A stretch of DNA of 35,903 nt from an uncultured Candidatus Poseidoniales archaeon (GCA_902573085.1 CACGHY010000012.1:1-35903); one strand, 5' to 3'; positions 9,920 through 20,023 are shown, counted from the stretch's first letter. Program-made: numbers and translations. Notes: generated by a model not told the origin, from the sequence alone.

Positions 9920-12208
9920 GTGAGCAATGACCAGTTGCGCGAAGACGCATTGGAATACCACTCTTCCGAGCCAAGAGGGAAGGTCACAGTAGTCCCAACA
10001 AAGCCACACGGTACTCAGAGGGAGCTATCTCTTGCTTACTCTCCTGGTGTGGCATATCCCTGCGAAGAGATTAGAGATAACCCTACAGAGGCGTACAGGT
10101 ACACGTCAAAGGGTAACCTGGTGGCCGTTATCAGCAACGGAACTGCAGTTCTCGGGTTGGGAGATATTGGTCCCCTGGCTAGCAAACCTGTAATGGAGGG
10201 CAAGGGACTTCTGTTCAAGGCATTCGCAGATATCGACGTTTTCGACATAGAGGTAGATAGAACCGATGTGGATGGATTCGTTGAATCTGTCAAGGCAATA
10301 GCACCGACCTTTGGAGGAATAAATCTCGAGGATATTGGGGCACCTGAATGCTTCGAGATTGAAAGAAGGCTTGTGGACGAGTTGAACATTCCGGTTATGC
10401 ACGATGACCAACATGGAACAGCAATAATCTCCGGGGCCGCCTTACTGAACGGGCTCGAAGTCGTCGAAAAGGAGATTGGAGAAGTTAGCGTAGTTATACT
10501 CGGAGCCGGGGCCTCAGCCATCTCATGTGCAAGGCATTATCGAAGACTGGGGGTGAATCCCGAGAATATGACGATGCTCGACTCAAAGGGAATCATGACG
10601 TCCAAGAGGATGCAGAACGGGGAGTTAAACGAGTACAAGTCTGAGTTTGCCAGGGATGTTCCTGAAGGCGGAATACGTGAAGCCTTGGATGGAGCTGATG
10701 TTTTCCTCGGCCTATCCAAAGGAGGTTTAGTGACTCCTGATATGATCAAGAGGATGAAAGATAGGCCCTTGATTTTCGCACTGGCCAATCCTGATCCAGA
10801 GATTACCCCGGAACAAGTATCTAGCGTGAGGGATGATGCCATAGTTGCAACAGGAAGGTCCGACTATCCTAACCAGATTAACAACGTTCTCGGGTTCCCA
10901 TACATCTTCAGGGGAGCCTTGGATGTTCGGGCCAGTGAAATAACAGAGGGGATGAAGATGGCAGCGACCAAGGCGCTTGCTAAGCTCGCAAAGGAGCCCG
11001 TACCAGATGATGTTTCATCGGCTTATGAGGGGGAGCAAATGTCATTCGGACCCGAATACTTGATTCCCAAGCCTTTCGATGCGAGGGTGCTTATTTGGGA
11101 AGCGAGCGCGGTGGCTGAAGCAGCTGTAGCAGAGGGGGTTTCCGGTCTTTCTGCCGACGATTTCGACCTAGACTCATACCGAGAGAAGTTGGAGTCCCGA
11201 CTAGGGCTGACCAGGTCAATAATGAGGAGGGTCATTAACCAAGCCAAGAGGGAGAAAAAGAGGATTGTTTTCTGCGAGGGCGAGGACCCTACTATCCTAA
11301 AGGCGGCATCTCAGTGCATTTCAGAAGGAATATGCGAACCCATTCTTCTAGGACAGAAAAAGAGGATTGAGGCAGTGAAGGAAGAACTAGGGCTGAGTTT
11401 TGATTGCGAAATGATTGATGTCAGATACGACGAAAGGAGGAGAGGAAGTTACGCAGACGAGTTGCATCAGCAAAGAGGCAGGAGGGGGCTGACAAGGGAG
11501 GATGCAATTAGGCAGTTGAAGTCAACCACATTCTTCGCTCCGATGATGGTCAGAATGGGCGATGCAGACGGGTATCTCGGCGGCATTTCCCACCAGTACC
11601 CGGATATTGTGAAGCCTTGTTTGCAAGTTATCGGACCTGATCCAAATTCTCACAGAATAGTGGGGATGTACATGATGACCGTGAATGGTCAGTTGATGTT
11701 TATCGGAGATGCAACAATCAATATTTATCCTGATGCTAGAACATTGGCTGAGATAGCCATTCAGACAGCCAAGGTTGCAAAGAGGTTCGGAGTGAAACCG
11801 AAGGTTGCAATGCTTTCCTTCTCCAATTTCGGGACATCTGCGGAAATGAGGACTGATCGGATCGAAGAGGCAATTGAGATAGTCAGAGAAATCGAGCCTG
11901 ATTTGGTAATTGATGGGCCAATGCAGGCAGATACTGCTCTTATTCCTGAGATACAGCAAGATTATCCATTTATGTCATTCAACGGTCCGGCCAATGTTCT
12001 GATTTGTCCCAATCTTGCTTCCGCAAACATTGCCTACAAGTTACTTCAGAGGGTAGCGGGGGCAGAGATGACCGGTCCCATATTGGAGGGTCTCTCAAGG
12101 CCCGCTCACGTCCTTCAGCGTAGAGACAGTACGAGAGATGTAGTGCATATGGCAGCGATTTGTGCGGTAGATGCCCAGAGAGCGGCCAGTCAGAGACTAG
12201 TCGATTAG
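9920..12208 (+). CDS. maeB: NADP-dependent malic enzyme with C-terminal phosphotransacetylase-like domain
   Basis: Oxidatively decarboxylates malate to pyruvate with production of NADPH. From GTG 9920 the protein has 762 residues, the usual length of MaeB (E. coli about 759). The N-terminal malic enzyme half contains the conserved [26 protein letters not shown] and HDDQHGTAI blocks, which include the catalytic Lys and metal ligands, then a [10 protein letters not shown] dinucleotide-binding loop and TGRSDYPNQ. From about residue 430 a phosphotransacetylase-like domain follows, with SNFGTS and [10 protein letters not shown] segments; in known MaeB proteins this domain senses acetyl-CoA rather than making it. 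The gene is convergent with PEP carboxykinase and overlaps its end by 4 bp. This MaeB type is mainly bacterial. Confidence 0.96.
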   Translation: MSNDQLREDALEYHSSEPRGKVTVVPTKPHGTQRELSLAYSPGVAYPCEEIRDNPTEAYRYTSKGNLVAVISNGTAVLGLGDIGPLASKPVMEGKGLLFKAFADIDVFDIEVDRTDVDGFVESVKAIAPTFGGINLEDIGAPECFEIERRLVDELNIPVMHDDQHGTAIISGAALLNGLEVVEKEIGEVSVVILGAGASAISCARHYRRLGVNPENMTMLDSKGIMTSKRMQNGELNEYKSEFARDVPEGGIREALDGADVFLGLSKGGLVTPDMIKRMKDRPLIFALANPDPEITPEQVSSVRDDAIVATGRSDYPNQINNVLGFPYIFRGALDVRASEITEGMKMAATKALAKLAKEPVPDDVSSAYEGEQMSFGPEYLIPKPFDARVLIWEASAVAEAAVAEGVSGLSADDFDLDSYREKLESRLGLTRSIMRRVINQAKREKKRIVFCEGEDPTILKAASQCISEGICEPILLGQKKRIEAVKEELGLSFDCEMIDVRYDERRRGSYADELHQQRGRRGLTREDAIRQLKSTTFFAPMMVRMGDADGYLGGISHQYPDIVKPCLQVIGPDPNSHRIVGMYMMTVNGQLMFIGDATINIYPDARTLAEIAIQTAKVAKRFGVKPKVAMLSFSNFGTSAEMRTDRIEEAIEIVREIEPDLVIDGPMQADTALIPEIQQDYPFMSFNGPANVLICPNLASANIAYKLLQRVAGAEMTGPILEGLSRPAHVLQRRDSTRDVVHMAAICAVDAQRAASQRLVD

Positions 12209-13770
12209 ACGACTGGTTTTGGGCCAGCAGCAATTACTTCCTCGGAGCATCCATCTTCATACTGCTGGAAGTTCTCAATGAACATCTGAGCAAGAAGGTT
12301 AGCGACGTTGTCGTATCTGGTCTCATCGTCCCATGTTTCCCTGGGCTGTAGGATTCGGTCAGGTACTCCCTCGCAGGTAGTAGGAATCTCAAACCCAAAT
12401 CTCTCGTCTTTGACGAAAACCACATTGTCTAGGTTTCCATCGATAGCTGCATTGAGAAGATTTCTGGTCCATCTAATCTTGATTCGGCTACTTGCATCTG
12501 CCCCACCAGCAATCCACCCGGTGTTGATCAGCCAGCACTTTGCTTCATTCTTACGAATCTTCTTGGACAGCAAATCTGCGTATGTGCTCGGATGCCTCGG
12601 CATGAATGGTGCTCCGAAGCAAGTCGAGAACGTGGCCTGGGGTTCAGTAACTCCAATCTCCGTACCAGCAACCTTAGCAGTATATCCCGACATGAAGTGA
12701 TATGCGGCTTGTTCAGGAGTTAATCTCGAGAGCGGGGGGAGCACTCCGAAAGCATCACAGGTTAGGAACACCACATTGCTCGGATTGCCGGCCATCGAAT
12801 CCGGAGTACGATTTTCTATGAATTCGATTGGATAGGACCCTCTGGTGTTCTGAGTGAGAGAGCCATTGTCGAAGTCCGGAGATCCGTCTGCATTCAATAC
12901 CACATTCTCGAGAATTGATCCTGGCATCTTTGTTGTCGCATATATCGCCGGTTCGTCCTCCTCAGAGAGGCGGATTAGCTTAGCATAGCACCCACCCTCG
13001 AAATTGAAAACACCGTTGTCTGACCAGCCATGCTCATCGTCTCCGACAAGTGCCCTGTTCGGATCAGCAGATAGTGTCGTTTTACCGGTACCGGAAAGAC
13101 CGAAAAAGAGAGCAGCGTTCTCACCATCTGTATTGGCAGAACAATGCATCGGTAGAATTCCCTTGGATGGCAAGATATGGTTCATTATCGTGAAAATTGC
13201 CTTCTTAATCTCACCAGCATAGTGGGTCCCCCCGATTATCACCATGCCTCGGTCCAGAGCAATTATTACGAAGACGTCTGAGTTCACTCCGTCGCTCATA
13301 CTGGACTTCATATCTGGAACATGGAGTATGGTGAACTCGGGAATGTGAGATGATATCTCCTCCTCCGTAGCTCTTACGAACATGTTGTGCATGAATGCTG
13401 CATGCCATGCCTTCTCAGTCACTAGTCTGACCGGCATCCTGTAGTCCTTGTCAGCTCCGCAGAAGGCGTCCTTGACGAATACATTTTCTACAGAACTAAG
13501 ATGGTCTTGGACCTTGACTAATAGCCTGTCGAAAACCGCTGGGGCCGTTGGTCTGTTGACTTCCCCCCACCAGACATCCTCTGCCATTCCAGCCTCATCC
13601 ACAATGAACCTGTCATTCGGAGAGCGTCCTGTTCTCTCGCCAGTGGTTGCGAGTAATACAGAGTCTGATGTGAGTTTGGCCTCATTCAAATCAACCGCCA
13701 TTTGGTGGAGCTCCTCTGAACCTAAATTCCAGTGAACTTTTCCACTGGGTTCCAAACCATGTTGGGACAA
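12205..13770 (-). CDS. pckA: ATP-dependent phosphoenolpyruvate carboxykinase
   Basis: Converts oxaloacetate and ATP to phosphoenolpyruvate, ADP and CO2, the first committed step of gluconeogenesis. The 521-residue length is normal for the ATP-type enzyme. Visible motifs are GRSPNDRFIV near residue 48, GGTHYAGEIKK (180-190, with the active-site lysine), the P-loop GLSGTGKT (224-231), DDEHGW (244-249) and a late WLINTGW segment. The P-loop with ATP-type flanking sequence separates it from GTP-dependent PckG. The start is taken as TTG 13770: no in-frame ATG exists before residue 24, which lies inside conserved sequence, and an upstream in-frame stop limits extension. The stop codon overlaps that of maeB by 4 bp on the opposite strand, so the transcripts must be antisense at their 3' ends. 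Confidence 0.96.
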   Translation of the reverse strand: MSQHGLEPSGKVHWNLGSEELHQMAVDLNEAKLTSDSVLLATTGERTGRSPNDRFIVDEAGMAEDVWWGEVNRPTAPAVFDRLLVKVQDHLSSVENVFVKDAFCGADKDYRMPVRLVTEKAWHAAFMHNMFVRATEEEISSHIPEFTILHVPDMKSSMSDGVNSDVFVIIALDRGMVIIGGTHYAGEIKKAIFTIMNHILPSKGILPMHCSANTDGENAALFFGLSGTGKTTLSADPNRALVGDDEHGWSDNGVFNFEGGCYAKLIRLSEEDEPAIYATTKMPGSILENVVLNADGSPDFDNGSLTQNTRGSYPIEFIENRTPDSMAGNPSNVVFLTCDAFGVLPPLSRLTPEQAAYHFMSGYTAKVAGTEIGVTEPQATFSTCFGAPFMPRHPSTYADLLSKKIRKNEAKCWLINTGWIAGGADASSRIKIRWTRNLLNAAIDGNLDNVVFVKDERFGFEIPTTCEGVPDRILQPRETWDDETRYDNVANLLAQMFIENFQQYEDGCSEEVIAAGPKPVV

Positions 13771-13905
13771 ATCGACAGCCCTAGTTTGAGAGGAACTCTG
13801 AATCGCAACTCCCTCCGACTAGCCCGAGAGGGATTTAGACTTCAAGCGTTACGGCTGGAAAAATTAATTCTTAATTTCAAAGTGTTTGTTTGTCGCCCTA
13901 TTAGG

Positions 13906-13928
13906 GGATGTGATTATGCAATACATCC
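13906..13928. promoter_or_regulatory. Inverted repeat upstream of the polytopic membrane protein
   Basis: GGATGT and ACATCC, spaced by 11 bases, lie 16 bases before the ATG at 13944. The site is within the AT-rich divergent region 13771-13943 shared with pckA. It could be an operator or form a weak hairpin in the leader. Flanking direct copies of TTAGGGG(A/G) are also present. Confidence 0.25.
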
Positions 13929-13943
13929 TCTGTTAGGGGGATA

Positions 13944-16900
13944 ATGGGAGACGAAGAGTCACCAGACAAGGTCATCCGGGAAAGGGAGTTCCGGCTTCCA
14001 TCAGGAATCGACATAGGAAATCTGGATATATCTGGAAATGTCGATGATTCGAAGAAGCCTCAGAAGCAGGATGATGCGATAGGGGACGTATTCGACCCAT
14101 TCGCCGAGCCCGACGGAGGCTTACCAGGAAGTGCAAACAGAGACGGTGGCGTTACTTCCCCGCCCGAGAGAGATTTGGTCTCTCAGCTATCTGAGGGGGG
14201 CGAACAGAGGATTAATTGGATTCTGATGGTGTCGATGATCGTAATTTACAGTGCCATAAGCATACAGATTGGTAGAGTGTTTGAGGCTCAGATCGGGACG
14301 ATTCTACTCTTGTTTCTTGCTTTTTTTGGTTTTGGGCTAGGGGAATTGTGGGTTCCAAAGGAGAGGCTTAGACTACTGGGAATAACCTGGGTAATTATCT
14401 CGATGAAGGTCCTCTACGGACTATCAATAGAGTTGAGGAACTGGGGGGTTATCGAGGATGATCTTTGGCTCGGCATTGTATTGTTACTTCTAGTGGTGGT
14501 CAATGTCTGGGTCGCCTACAGACACGATCATGATGCAATAGCTGCTCAATCGACGCTGGTCCTCCTCGCGATTGGATCAACCGCGGGGACCGAATTCGGG
14601 GAGTTAGGAGTCGCAGTCATGATCTTGATTGCAACCACAATTCTACATGGGATTGCAATAAACAGGGGATCTGGGAACCTAGCCTCCCTCGGAATTGCGT
14701 CTTCTAATCTATGGATTGGGATGCATGCGATAACGCCGCAATTTTCTGCCGGACCTCTGCAGGTCTTGCCTGTAGAGGAACCATTGCTATTGTTCCTTCT
14801 ACTAATGGTAGTAACCTCAATGAACGCATACATGGCGACTGTCTTCTCAAAGAATGAGAACTGGTTCTCGAAGGGATTCGAAGCTTTGGGTCTTGGAAAA
14901 CCGGGACTATGGGGGGTCTCGATTTCGCTGGGCATGGTTGGAGCCGTTCTGGCTGTAGCATCAAATCGTGAGGACTTGGGGTACGCTCTCGGAATGGTTA
15001 CCTTCCTCGGAGGGGCATTTGGAGGTTCTTACCTGGTTGTTAGGGGTGTTAAGTCAAGTAGGGTATCTCGACCACTCTTGATTACGGTCACAATTCTCAC
15101 CCTCGTATTATTGAACGACGACTATGTGAACGCGTCTCTGGGAGTGTCAGCTTACCAAATCTTCACGGCGATTGGAGCTTTAGTAACTGTCTCCATTATC
15201 CTCAGAGACCAGAGTAGCGTCTCGGACAGAGTCCTATGGGTTGGATCTGTTTCCGTTTTAGCAATACTGGTCCTCTTAGTTCCTACTGATAGCAAATCCG
15301 ATGGGGATGGGGGGTTCGTTCTTTTGGGAATACTATCGCTGCTACACATTGGAACAGCGTTTCTGGCGTTTAGGAGAAATTCTTCCTCCCTGACAGGAGT
15401 TACTGTCATTCTTCCATGGTCGTGGATTGTAATAGAGACAATTATTGAAGAGACCTTGCGAACCATAATGGTAGCTAACGACTTGAATGGTTACGATGGA
15501 TTTGTTCACTTGGAACCTCTACCTCTCGTGATTTATCTGTCACTTTCGTCGTTACTTCTGTTCCTGGTAAACTCAAAGATGGGCGTTAGCGGCGTAAATC
15601 TTGCATCTGGATTCATGGGGATAACCGAAATCTCCGCATCAATAAGAGACTCTGGATTGCTGAATCTTTGGAGTATTGGCCTGTGGTTACCAATGCTGAC
15701 AATTGTAATCCTAGCTCAGTTTGATGGCTTCAATACTTTTTCTCTGGTCTCTCTACTAGCACTAATTTCCGCCTTGCACATCGTAAGTTTTGCTCTAGGA
15801 CTGAGAAGTAGCGGTGAAGAAGGCATTATCTGGATAGTTGCAATTACCTATTTAACAATACAATGGAGGCATGGCCTTGATGAGTGGATAATTGTTCTGA
15901 TGTGCCTATCTATCTCCTCAATATTGTACTTCGGAAAAGACGCGGTATACGGACTTGGGATTGGAATGGTCGCCGTTCCAATGCTTGTTTACTGGACAGG
16001 GAGGGATCCTTCCAGTAGATTGTCCTCTCCAAAATGGATATCTGATTCGGACTCGGCGGTCTTCTATGAAAGTATATTCGATATCGAGTTCTTGGCTATA
16101 GCCTGTACAATTGTGGTTCTTTCTGTCTATTTGCCTAGAGCGGAACATATGGAGAATATGCTAAGGCCTGCTTGCTCGGCACTTATTTTAGTAGTAATCT
16201 CGAGTATTCTGTCTTTAGAGTCCGACAACGCTCTACTTCAGTTTTCATCGGCGATGGTTTTTGTTTTTACTTCGTTTTGGCTTATTTCTAGAGGGGAGAT
16301 TAGATCGGAGCTGAAGACCATTGCGAGGAGAGAGACGGTGATCAACATGGTCTCTGAGGGTGGCCTTTCCCCTGGCTTAGGATCATTCTCTTCTTACAGT
16401 CCCAAGGTGGCCGAGATGGAGCAATTACGAAGGAGCAGAAGGGAGTTTTCAGATACAGAGGACATGACGGAACTGCTTTCCTCTGAGATAACCCATACCC
16501 CAGTGGTTGGAATGGTAGTTCTCATGATAGTATTACTATCAGGGATTCTAAGTTCTGCTGTACTCGGAATGGGCCCTCTGATACTAGTCTCAACAGGTGT
16601 TTTCTGCTGTGCAACGGTATTTTTGATCAAAAAAAGAACCAAGGGGCTAGAGTTGGATTTGCCGCACATACTTGGAATGGAGATGCCCATTGCGCTCTCA
16701 GTAACTGGAGTTTGTTTGATCTTACTATCAGCACATGTTTTTCCGCCGGGGAGTAGTCCAAATCAACTTCTGGACATGGCCGTCGCATGCTCGTTAATTC
16801 TTGTTTTGTTGATGGTTTCATTGCTGGAACACAAGAATTTGATGGACAGGATTTCTATTGCAATCGACTGGTTTGTTATCCCGCTGTTGTTGACCCGCCT

Positions 16901-17054
16901 TGTTGGGGGGGGCATTAGTTGGGGCCTTGCCTCTCCCGTTCACTGTGGATCCTTTCGATGGAGATACTCTGGAATGGACTATGCCGTGGGTTATTCTAGA
17001 GTCGATCCTAGTTATGTGTGTTATTCTGAGTTTCTGGATCGAGAGGAGGATTAA
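13944..17054 (+). CDS. Very large polytopic membrane protein, N-terminal part (reading frame broken at a G8 tract)
   Basis: No family recognised. The first ~90 residues are hydrophilic and probably cytoplasmic; then come very many hydrophobic segments of 18-22 residues, roughly 25 or more, with short loops and an Arg-rich cytoplasmic-looking stretch near residues 780-840. The natural frame ends at the G8 run 16905-16912. The last ~48 residues encoded here, to the stop at 17054, are unlike the rest, while the next frame over continues with membrane segments. Removing one G would join both parts into one 1241-residue protein ending at 17670. The ATG at 13944 follows a GGGGGATA stretch. Transport or envelope roles are possible, but nothing in the sequence decides. 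Confidence 0.8.
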   Translation: MGDEESPDKVIREREFRLPSGIDIGNLDISGNVDDSKKPQKQDDAIGDVFDPFAEPDGGLPGSANRDGGVTSPPERDLVSQLSEGGEQRINWILMVSMIVIYSAISIQIGRVFEAQIGTILLLFLAFFGFGLGELWVPKERLRLLGITWVIISMKVLYGLSIELRNWGVIEDDLWLGIVLLLLVVVNVWVAYRHDHDAIAAQSTLVLLAIGSTAGTEFGELGVAVMILIATTILHGIAINRGSGNLASLGIASSNLWIGMHAITPQFSAGPLQVLPVEEPLLLFLLLMVVTSMNAYMATVFSKNENWFSKGFEALGLGKPGLWGVSISLGMVGAVLAVASNREDLGYALGMVTFLGGAFGGSYLVVRGVKSSRVSRPLLITVTILTLVLLNDDYVNASLGVSAYQIFTAIGALVTVSIILRDQSSVSDRVLWVGSVSVLAILVLLVPTDSKSDGDGGFVLLGILSLLHIGTAFLAFRRNSSSLTGVTVILPWSWIVIETIIEETLRTIMVANDLNGYDGFVHLEPLPLVIYLSLSSLLLFLVNSKMGVSGVNLASGFMGITEISASIRDSGLLNLWSIGLWLPMLTIVILAQFDGFNTFSLVSLLALISALHIVSFALGLRSSGEEGIIWIVAITYLTIQWRHGLDEWIIVLMCLSISSILYFGKDAVYGLGIGMVAVPMLVYWTGRDPSSRLSSPKWISDSDSAVFYESIFDIEFLAIACTIVVLSVYLPRAEHMENMLRPACSALILVVISSILSLESDNALLQFSSAMVFVFTSFWLISRGEIRSELKTIARRETVINMVSEGGLSPGLGSFSSYSPKVAEMEQLRRSRREFSDTEDMTELLSSEITHTPVVGMVVLMIVLLSGILSSAVLGMGPLILVSTGVFCCATVFLIKKRTKGLELDLPHILGMEMPIALSVTGVCLILLSAHVFPPGSSPNQLLDMAVACSLILVLLMVSLLEHKNLMDRISIAIDWFVIPLLLTRLVGGGISWGLASPVHCGSFRWRYSGMDYAVGYSRVDPSYVCYSEFLDREED

Positions 17055-17670
17055 TGATAGCAATCCTGAAGCAGATGGTTTCGGTTCTGGAGCTCGAAGT
17101 CTAGCGATTGTTATGATGTCGTTTGGACCTGCTGGGATTCTAGCAGCTTCTAGCTCTGCTGTGCAGAGCATTAGATCCTCAAGACCATCAGAATTAGGCA
17201 TTGCTCTCCCTGGTGGAATCCTAGCTATCTTTGCGCTATCCACATGGAACGAAAGTCTGCTCGATTGGTTTGGGGAGATTGTGCTAATATCTGGAATAGT
17301 TGTAATGATTGGATGTGCACTTACTGTCGTATTGAACCTGCCCAAATGGACATTCACTCTAGCCGCTGATGGTCATATTTTCGTTATCACCGGGGCGATT
17401 GCAATTGGAATGATTGGAGACTTTGCTCTGCCGGTTCTAATGATCGTAATGTCCACTGAGATTTGGATAATCGGAATCCTACAACTAAGAAAGGGATTCA
17501 GGATCTGGGGACTCGCAGATCTCGTTGCCGGCATCCTGTGCTTCCTCGTTTTCGCATCTGGAGATATTGGGCAGAATGAAATATTGCTTGGAATGATCGT
17601 TCTAGCAGTGGAGCTGGGAATAGTGGCCTGGCTGGGAATAGCCAATCAAGACGAACTGCTCAAGGACTGA
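16900..17670 (+). CDS. C-terminal part of the polytopic membrane protein (after the frameshift)
   Basis: This frame continues the preceding protein after the G8 tract. It encodes about seven further membrane segments in roughly 255 residues, starting with an ALVGALPLPF stretch that fits directly onto the LTRLVGG end of the upstream frame. There is no ribosome-binding site and only a TTG at 16900 as a possible start, so independent translation is unlikely. It most likely forms one gene with 13944-17054, interrupted by a one-base insertion in the homopolymer, either genuine or introduced during sequencing. Confidence 0.75.
   Translation: MLGGALVGALPLPFTVDPFDGDTLEWTMPWVILESILVMCVILSFWIERRINDSNPEADGFGSGARSLAIVMMSFGPAGILAASSSAVQSIRSSRPSELGIALPGGILAIFALSTWNESLLDWFGEIVLISGIVVMIGCALTVVLNLPKWTFTLAADGHIFVITGAIAIGMIGDFALPVLMIVMSTEIWIIGILQLRKGFRIWGLADLVAGILCFLVFASGDIGQNEILLGMIVLAVELGIVAWLGIANQDELLKD
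16905..16912 (+). repeat. G8 homopolymer at the frame break
   Basis: Eight consecutive G. Seven would keep the membrane-protein frame open from 13944 to 17670. Poly-G runs are typical sites of sequencing indels, slipped-strand mutation and ribosomal slippage. Confidence 0.9.
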
Positions 17671-17716
17671 GCCAGAAGTGCCAACGTTGATGACATAATG
17701 GCAATTCAAGCCACTC

Positions 17717-18679
17717 GTGACGAGGTCGTGGATATCTGATACTCCTGATGAGGTTGAACACCCTCCAATCCCTCTGGGGCTCAATAAAATGGCTGTACCT
17801 AGAGCAAGCATAGTCCTATCTGTTTTTACCGGAATAGGACTATTGTTGAGTTCGGTCTGGGTGGGAATTTCTGCAATCGGTTTCCTTGACGAAATAGACA
17901 CCGTTTTCGGTACAACAGATACTGAGATACTAAACGAAGACGGGCGATGGCTTTGGGAAGTTGGGTTACTCTTTGATACGTGTTCTCCTAGGGAAGATAA
18001 TTGGGAGTGGCCTCAATCTCTATCAGAGCAGGAAGGGGTTTTCCTACTTCCCGGGGAGGTTAGGTGCGACTGGCAGCACCAGGGTACTGGAGACTCGGCA
18101 AGTGTAGCTGTCTATAATAGAGCTAATCAGACCCTGAATTTGGTATTGGAAATATCTGGAGGAGGAGTTGTTTTCGCCTCTAATAACGAGCCATATGTGA
18201 TAATTAACGACCTAGCGGGAAATGATAGTTCTGTAATGGAGGTGAATTTGATCGAGGATATTTCTGAGAGAAAGGTTAGCATTACTGCCACCCATATTTC
18301 GAACCTAGAAGCCCAGGTTAGGTTAGACGTGAATATATTCCAAGGTTCTGAGACCAAAGACGTTCATATCCAGGATGGAGAGCCATTTGCAGTGCAGTAT
18401 ACTCTCTGGGATGCTGATTCGGGGGAGGAGTTGGATAGCGGAGACTGGAGTGATTCGGCTGGAGAAGGATGCAATTGGTCCATCGAGGGTTTTTGTTGGT
18501 CTGCGATCGGACTGGACATTGACAACGATAGAGGATTGATTCCAGGAATTAATACCGGAACGACTCATACAACCCTTCTGCCGCCTGATATTGCTTATGG
18601 CAGCAGCGATGGGCACCAGCTCCAGGAAAAATGGCTGAGGTTTGAGTTGGCCCTTAGAAGTGCCCCAATATCAGAGTGA
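17717..18679 (+). CDS. Membrane-anchored extracytoplasmic protein of unknown function
   Basis: No family recognised. A hydrophobic segment (residues about 29-58 when started at GTG 17717) would act as a signal anchor or signal peptide. It is followed by about 260 hydrophilic, acidic residues with several Cys and Trp, probably outside the cell. The middle (VAVYNRANQTLNLVLEISGG and after) looks beta-rich, like an immunoglobulin-type sandwich, but this is only an impression. The ATG at 17789 (residue 25) is an alternative start and would put the hydrophobic segment almost at the N-terminus, typical for a signal peptide. It lies 46 bases after the polytopic membrane protein, so the two may be co-transcribed and act together in the envelope. 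Confidence 0.7.
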   Translation: MTRSWISDTPDEVEHPPIPLGLNKMAVPRASIVLSVFTGIGLLLSSVWVGISAIGFLDEIDTVFGTTDTEILNEDGRWLWEVGLLFDTCSPREDNWEWPQSLSEQEGVFLLPGEVRCDWQHQGTGDSASVAVYNRANQTLNLVLEISGGGVVFASNNEPYVIINDLAGNDSSVMEVNLIEDISERKVSITATHISNLEAQVRLDVNIFQGSETKDVHIQDGEPFAVQYTLWDADSGEELDSGDWSDSAGEGCNWSIEGFCWSAIGLDIDNDRGLIPGINTGTTHTTLLPPDIAYGSSDGHQLQEKWLRFELALRSAPISE

Positions 18680-18721
18680 ATTTCACGAAAGAGACTTGAC
18701 TAAGTTCCAACGGGAACGTCC

Positions 18722-20023
18722 GTGGAAGAAGAGGGGCACACTGCATTACTTCCTTCAAAGAAGCTTGTTACTAGTGCGAAGAGGAAGGGAGATCCAAAAT
18801 CTTCGAGGAAGGGAGAGCCTTCTTTTTTTATGAGCGAGAGTATGAAGAGGTTGTCAACACCATGGTCAGTAGCCTCGATTAGAGCTAGTCAGATTGATCC
18901 TATGGCACTTCCTGCTGGTGTTATCCTAGATGCGGCTGCTGGCTCAGGAATACAACTCATCGCCTTTTCAAAAATTCTTAAACGACCTGGACTAGGTGTT
19001 GAGATAGATTATGATGTAGCCAAACTATGCGCTGCAAATATGCATCTCAATTCGGAGGGAGATGTCCAACGTTCCCTAGACAGAGTCTTGGTAGGAGATG
19101 GTTGTTCTGCTGAATCTGTAGTTTCAACTTACTGGTCTAGTCTTAGAGACGCGGGGACCAGGGCTCATCCCCCTATCGCAATGCTGCATATTGATCCGGC
19201 CAGACCTAGGGATGCTCAGAATCATAGTCTCGATGAGATGGAACCCGACATTAAATCGGTCCTGAAAGGTTGGAGTAGCCATTTACAAACTGGACCGAAA
19301 GGCCCTGCGGTATTGTTAGATCTGTCTCCAAGACTTGACTCAGTACAACGTGCAATGATCGATGGGATTCTTGAGACGACTTTTCCCGGTTCTTCGTGGA
19401 CTTGGGAATGGCTAAGCAGAGGCGGTGGTAGAATAGATAGGCTCTCGGTTTGGGTAGGATCCCTCTCTTCCGACAGTCCAAAGAGATGCATAAGAATGGG
19501 AAGAAAGAGGGTCATCTCAAGCATCGAAGGAAGAGGTTCGGGGGTCAATTCCACATCATTTGGGAGTATGATGGAAATTCCACGGGGTGCTTATCTAACA
19601 ATTGTGGATCCAGTACTAATCGAGAGTGGCCTTCAGGGTCCATGGCACGATAAGGCAATTAAGAGTGGGACAGGTTCATCTTGGGTTAGAACCGAGGGAA
19701 GGAGGCCTTTGCTAATTCATACAGACGAAATATCTGATGACGACGATGTGAGGGGTTTTGTGGTGGCGACCGGCCAGATTGTCCAGCACAGGTTGTCACC
19801 TCCAGAGTTGGATACTATCGATCAGGTTGCATCCTCTGTGGCAAGAAAGGGGATATCTAAAATCACCCTGAGATGCAATCTAGATCCAAAGATCCATCCA
19901 ACGCTCCAAAGAAGAATTACCCGGGAATTAAAGGGGTCAGAAGGCACTAAGGGTTTCATGGTAGACATGGAGATAGAAAGACCGTCGGGAGCCCAAAAGT
20001 TATTTGTGGTCTGCAAGGAGTAG
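18722..20023 (+). CDS. Class I SAM-dependent methyltransferase with THUMP-like C-terminal domain
   Basis: A Rossmann-fold methyltransferase: motif I VILDAAAGSG at residues 67-76 binds SAM, an acidic residue in GVEID (about 92-96) binds the ribose, and HIDPARPRD (157-164) is the motif IV region. The DPAR variant and the C-terminal segment (about residues 350-433) resemble the THUMP-like methyltransferase family, suggesting an RNA substrate. The exact target is not known. The GTG at 18722 gives 433 residues; an ATG at 18830, after a T7 run and with a purine-rich stretch further upstream, would remove 36 poorly conserved, lysine-rich residues and may be the true start. It is followed after about 100 bp by the ribosomal protein cluster. 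Confidence 0.75.
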   Translation: MEEEGHTALLPSKKLVTSAKRKGDPKSSRKGEPSFFMSESMKRLSTPWSVASIRASQIDPMALPAGVILDAAAGSGIQLIAFSKILKRPGLGVEIDYDVAKLCAANMHLNSEGDVQRSLDRVLVGDGCSAESVVSTYWSSLRDAGTRAHPPIAMLHIDPARPRDAQNHSLDEMEPDIKSVLKGWSSHLQTGPKGPAVLLDLSPRLDSVQRAMIDGILETTFPGSSWTWEWLSRGGGRIDRLSVWVGSLSSDSPKRCIRMGRKRVISSIEGRGSGVNSTSFGSMMEIPRGAYLTIVDPVLIESGLQGPWHDKAIKSGTGSSWVRTEGRRPLLIHTDEISDDDDVRGFVVATGQIVQHRLSPPELDTIDQVASSVARKGISKITLRCNLDPKIHPTLQRRITRELKGSEGTKGFMVDMEIERPSGAQKLFVVCKE

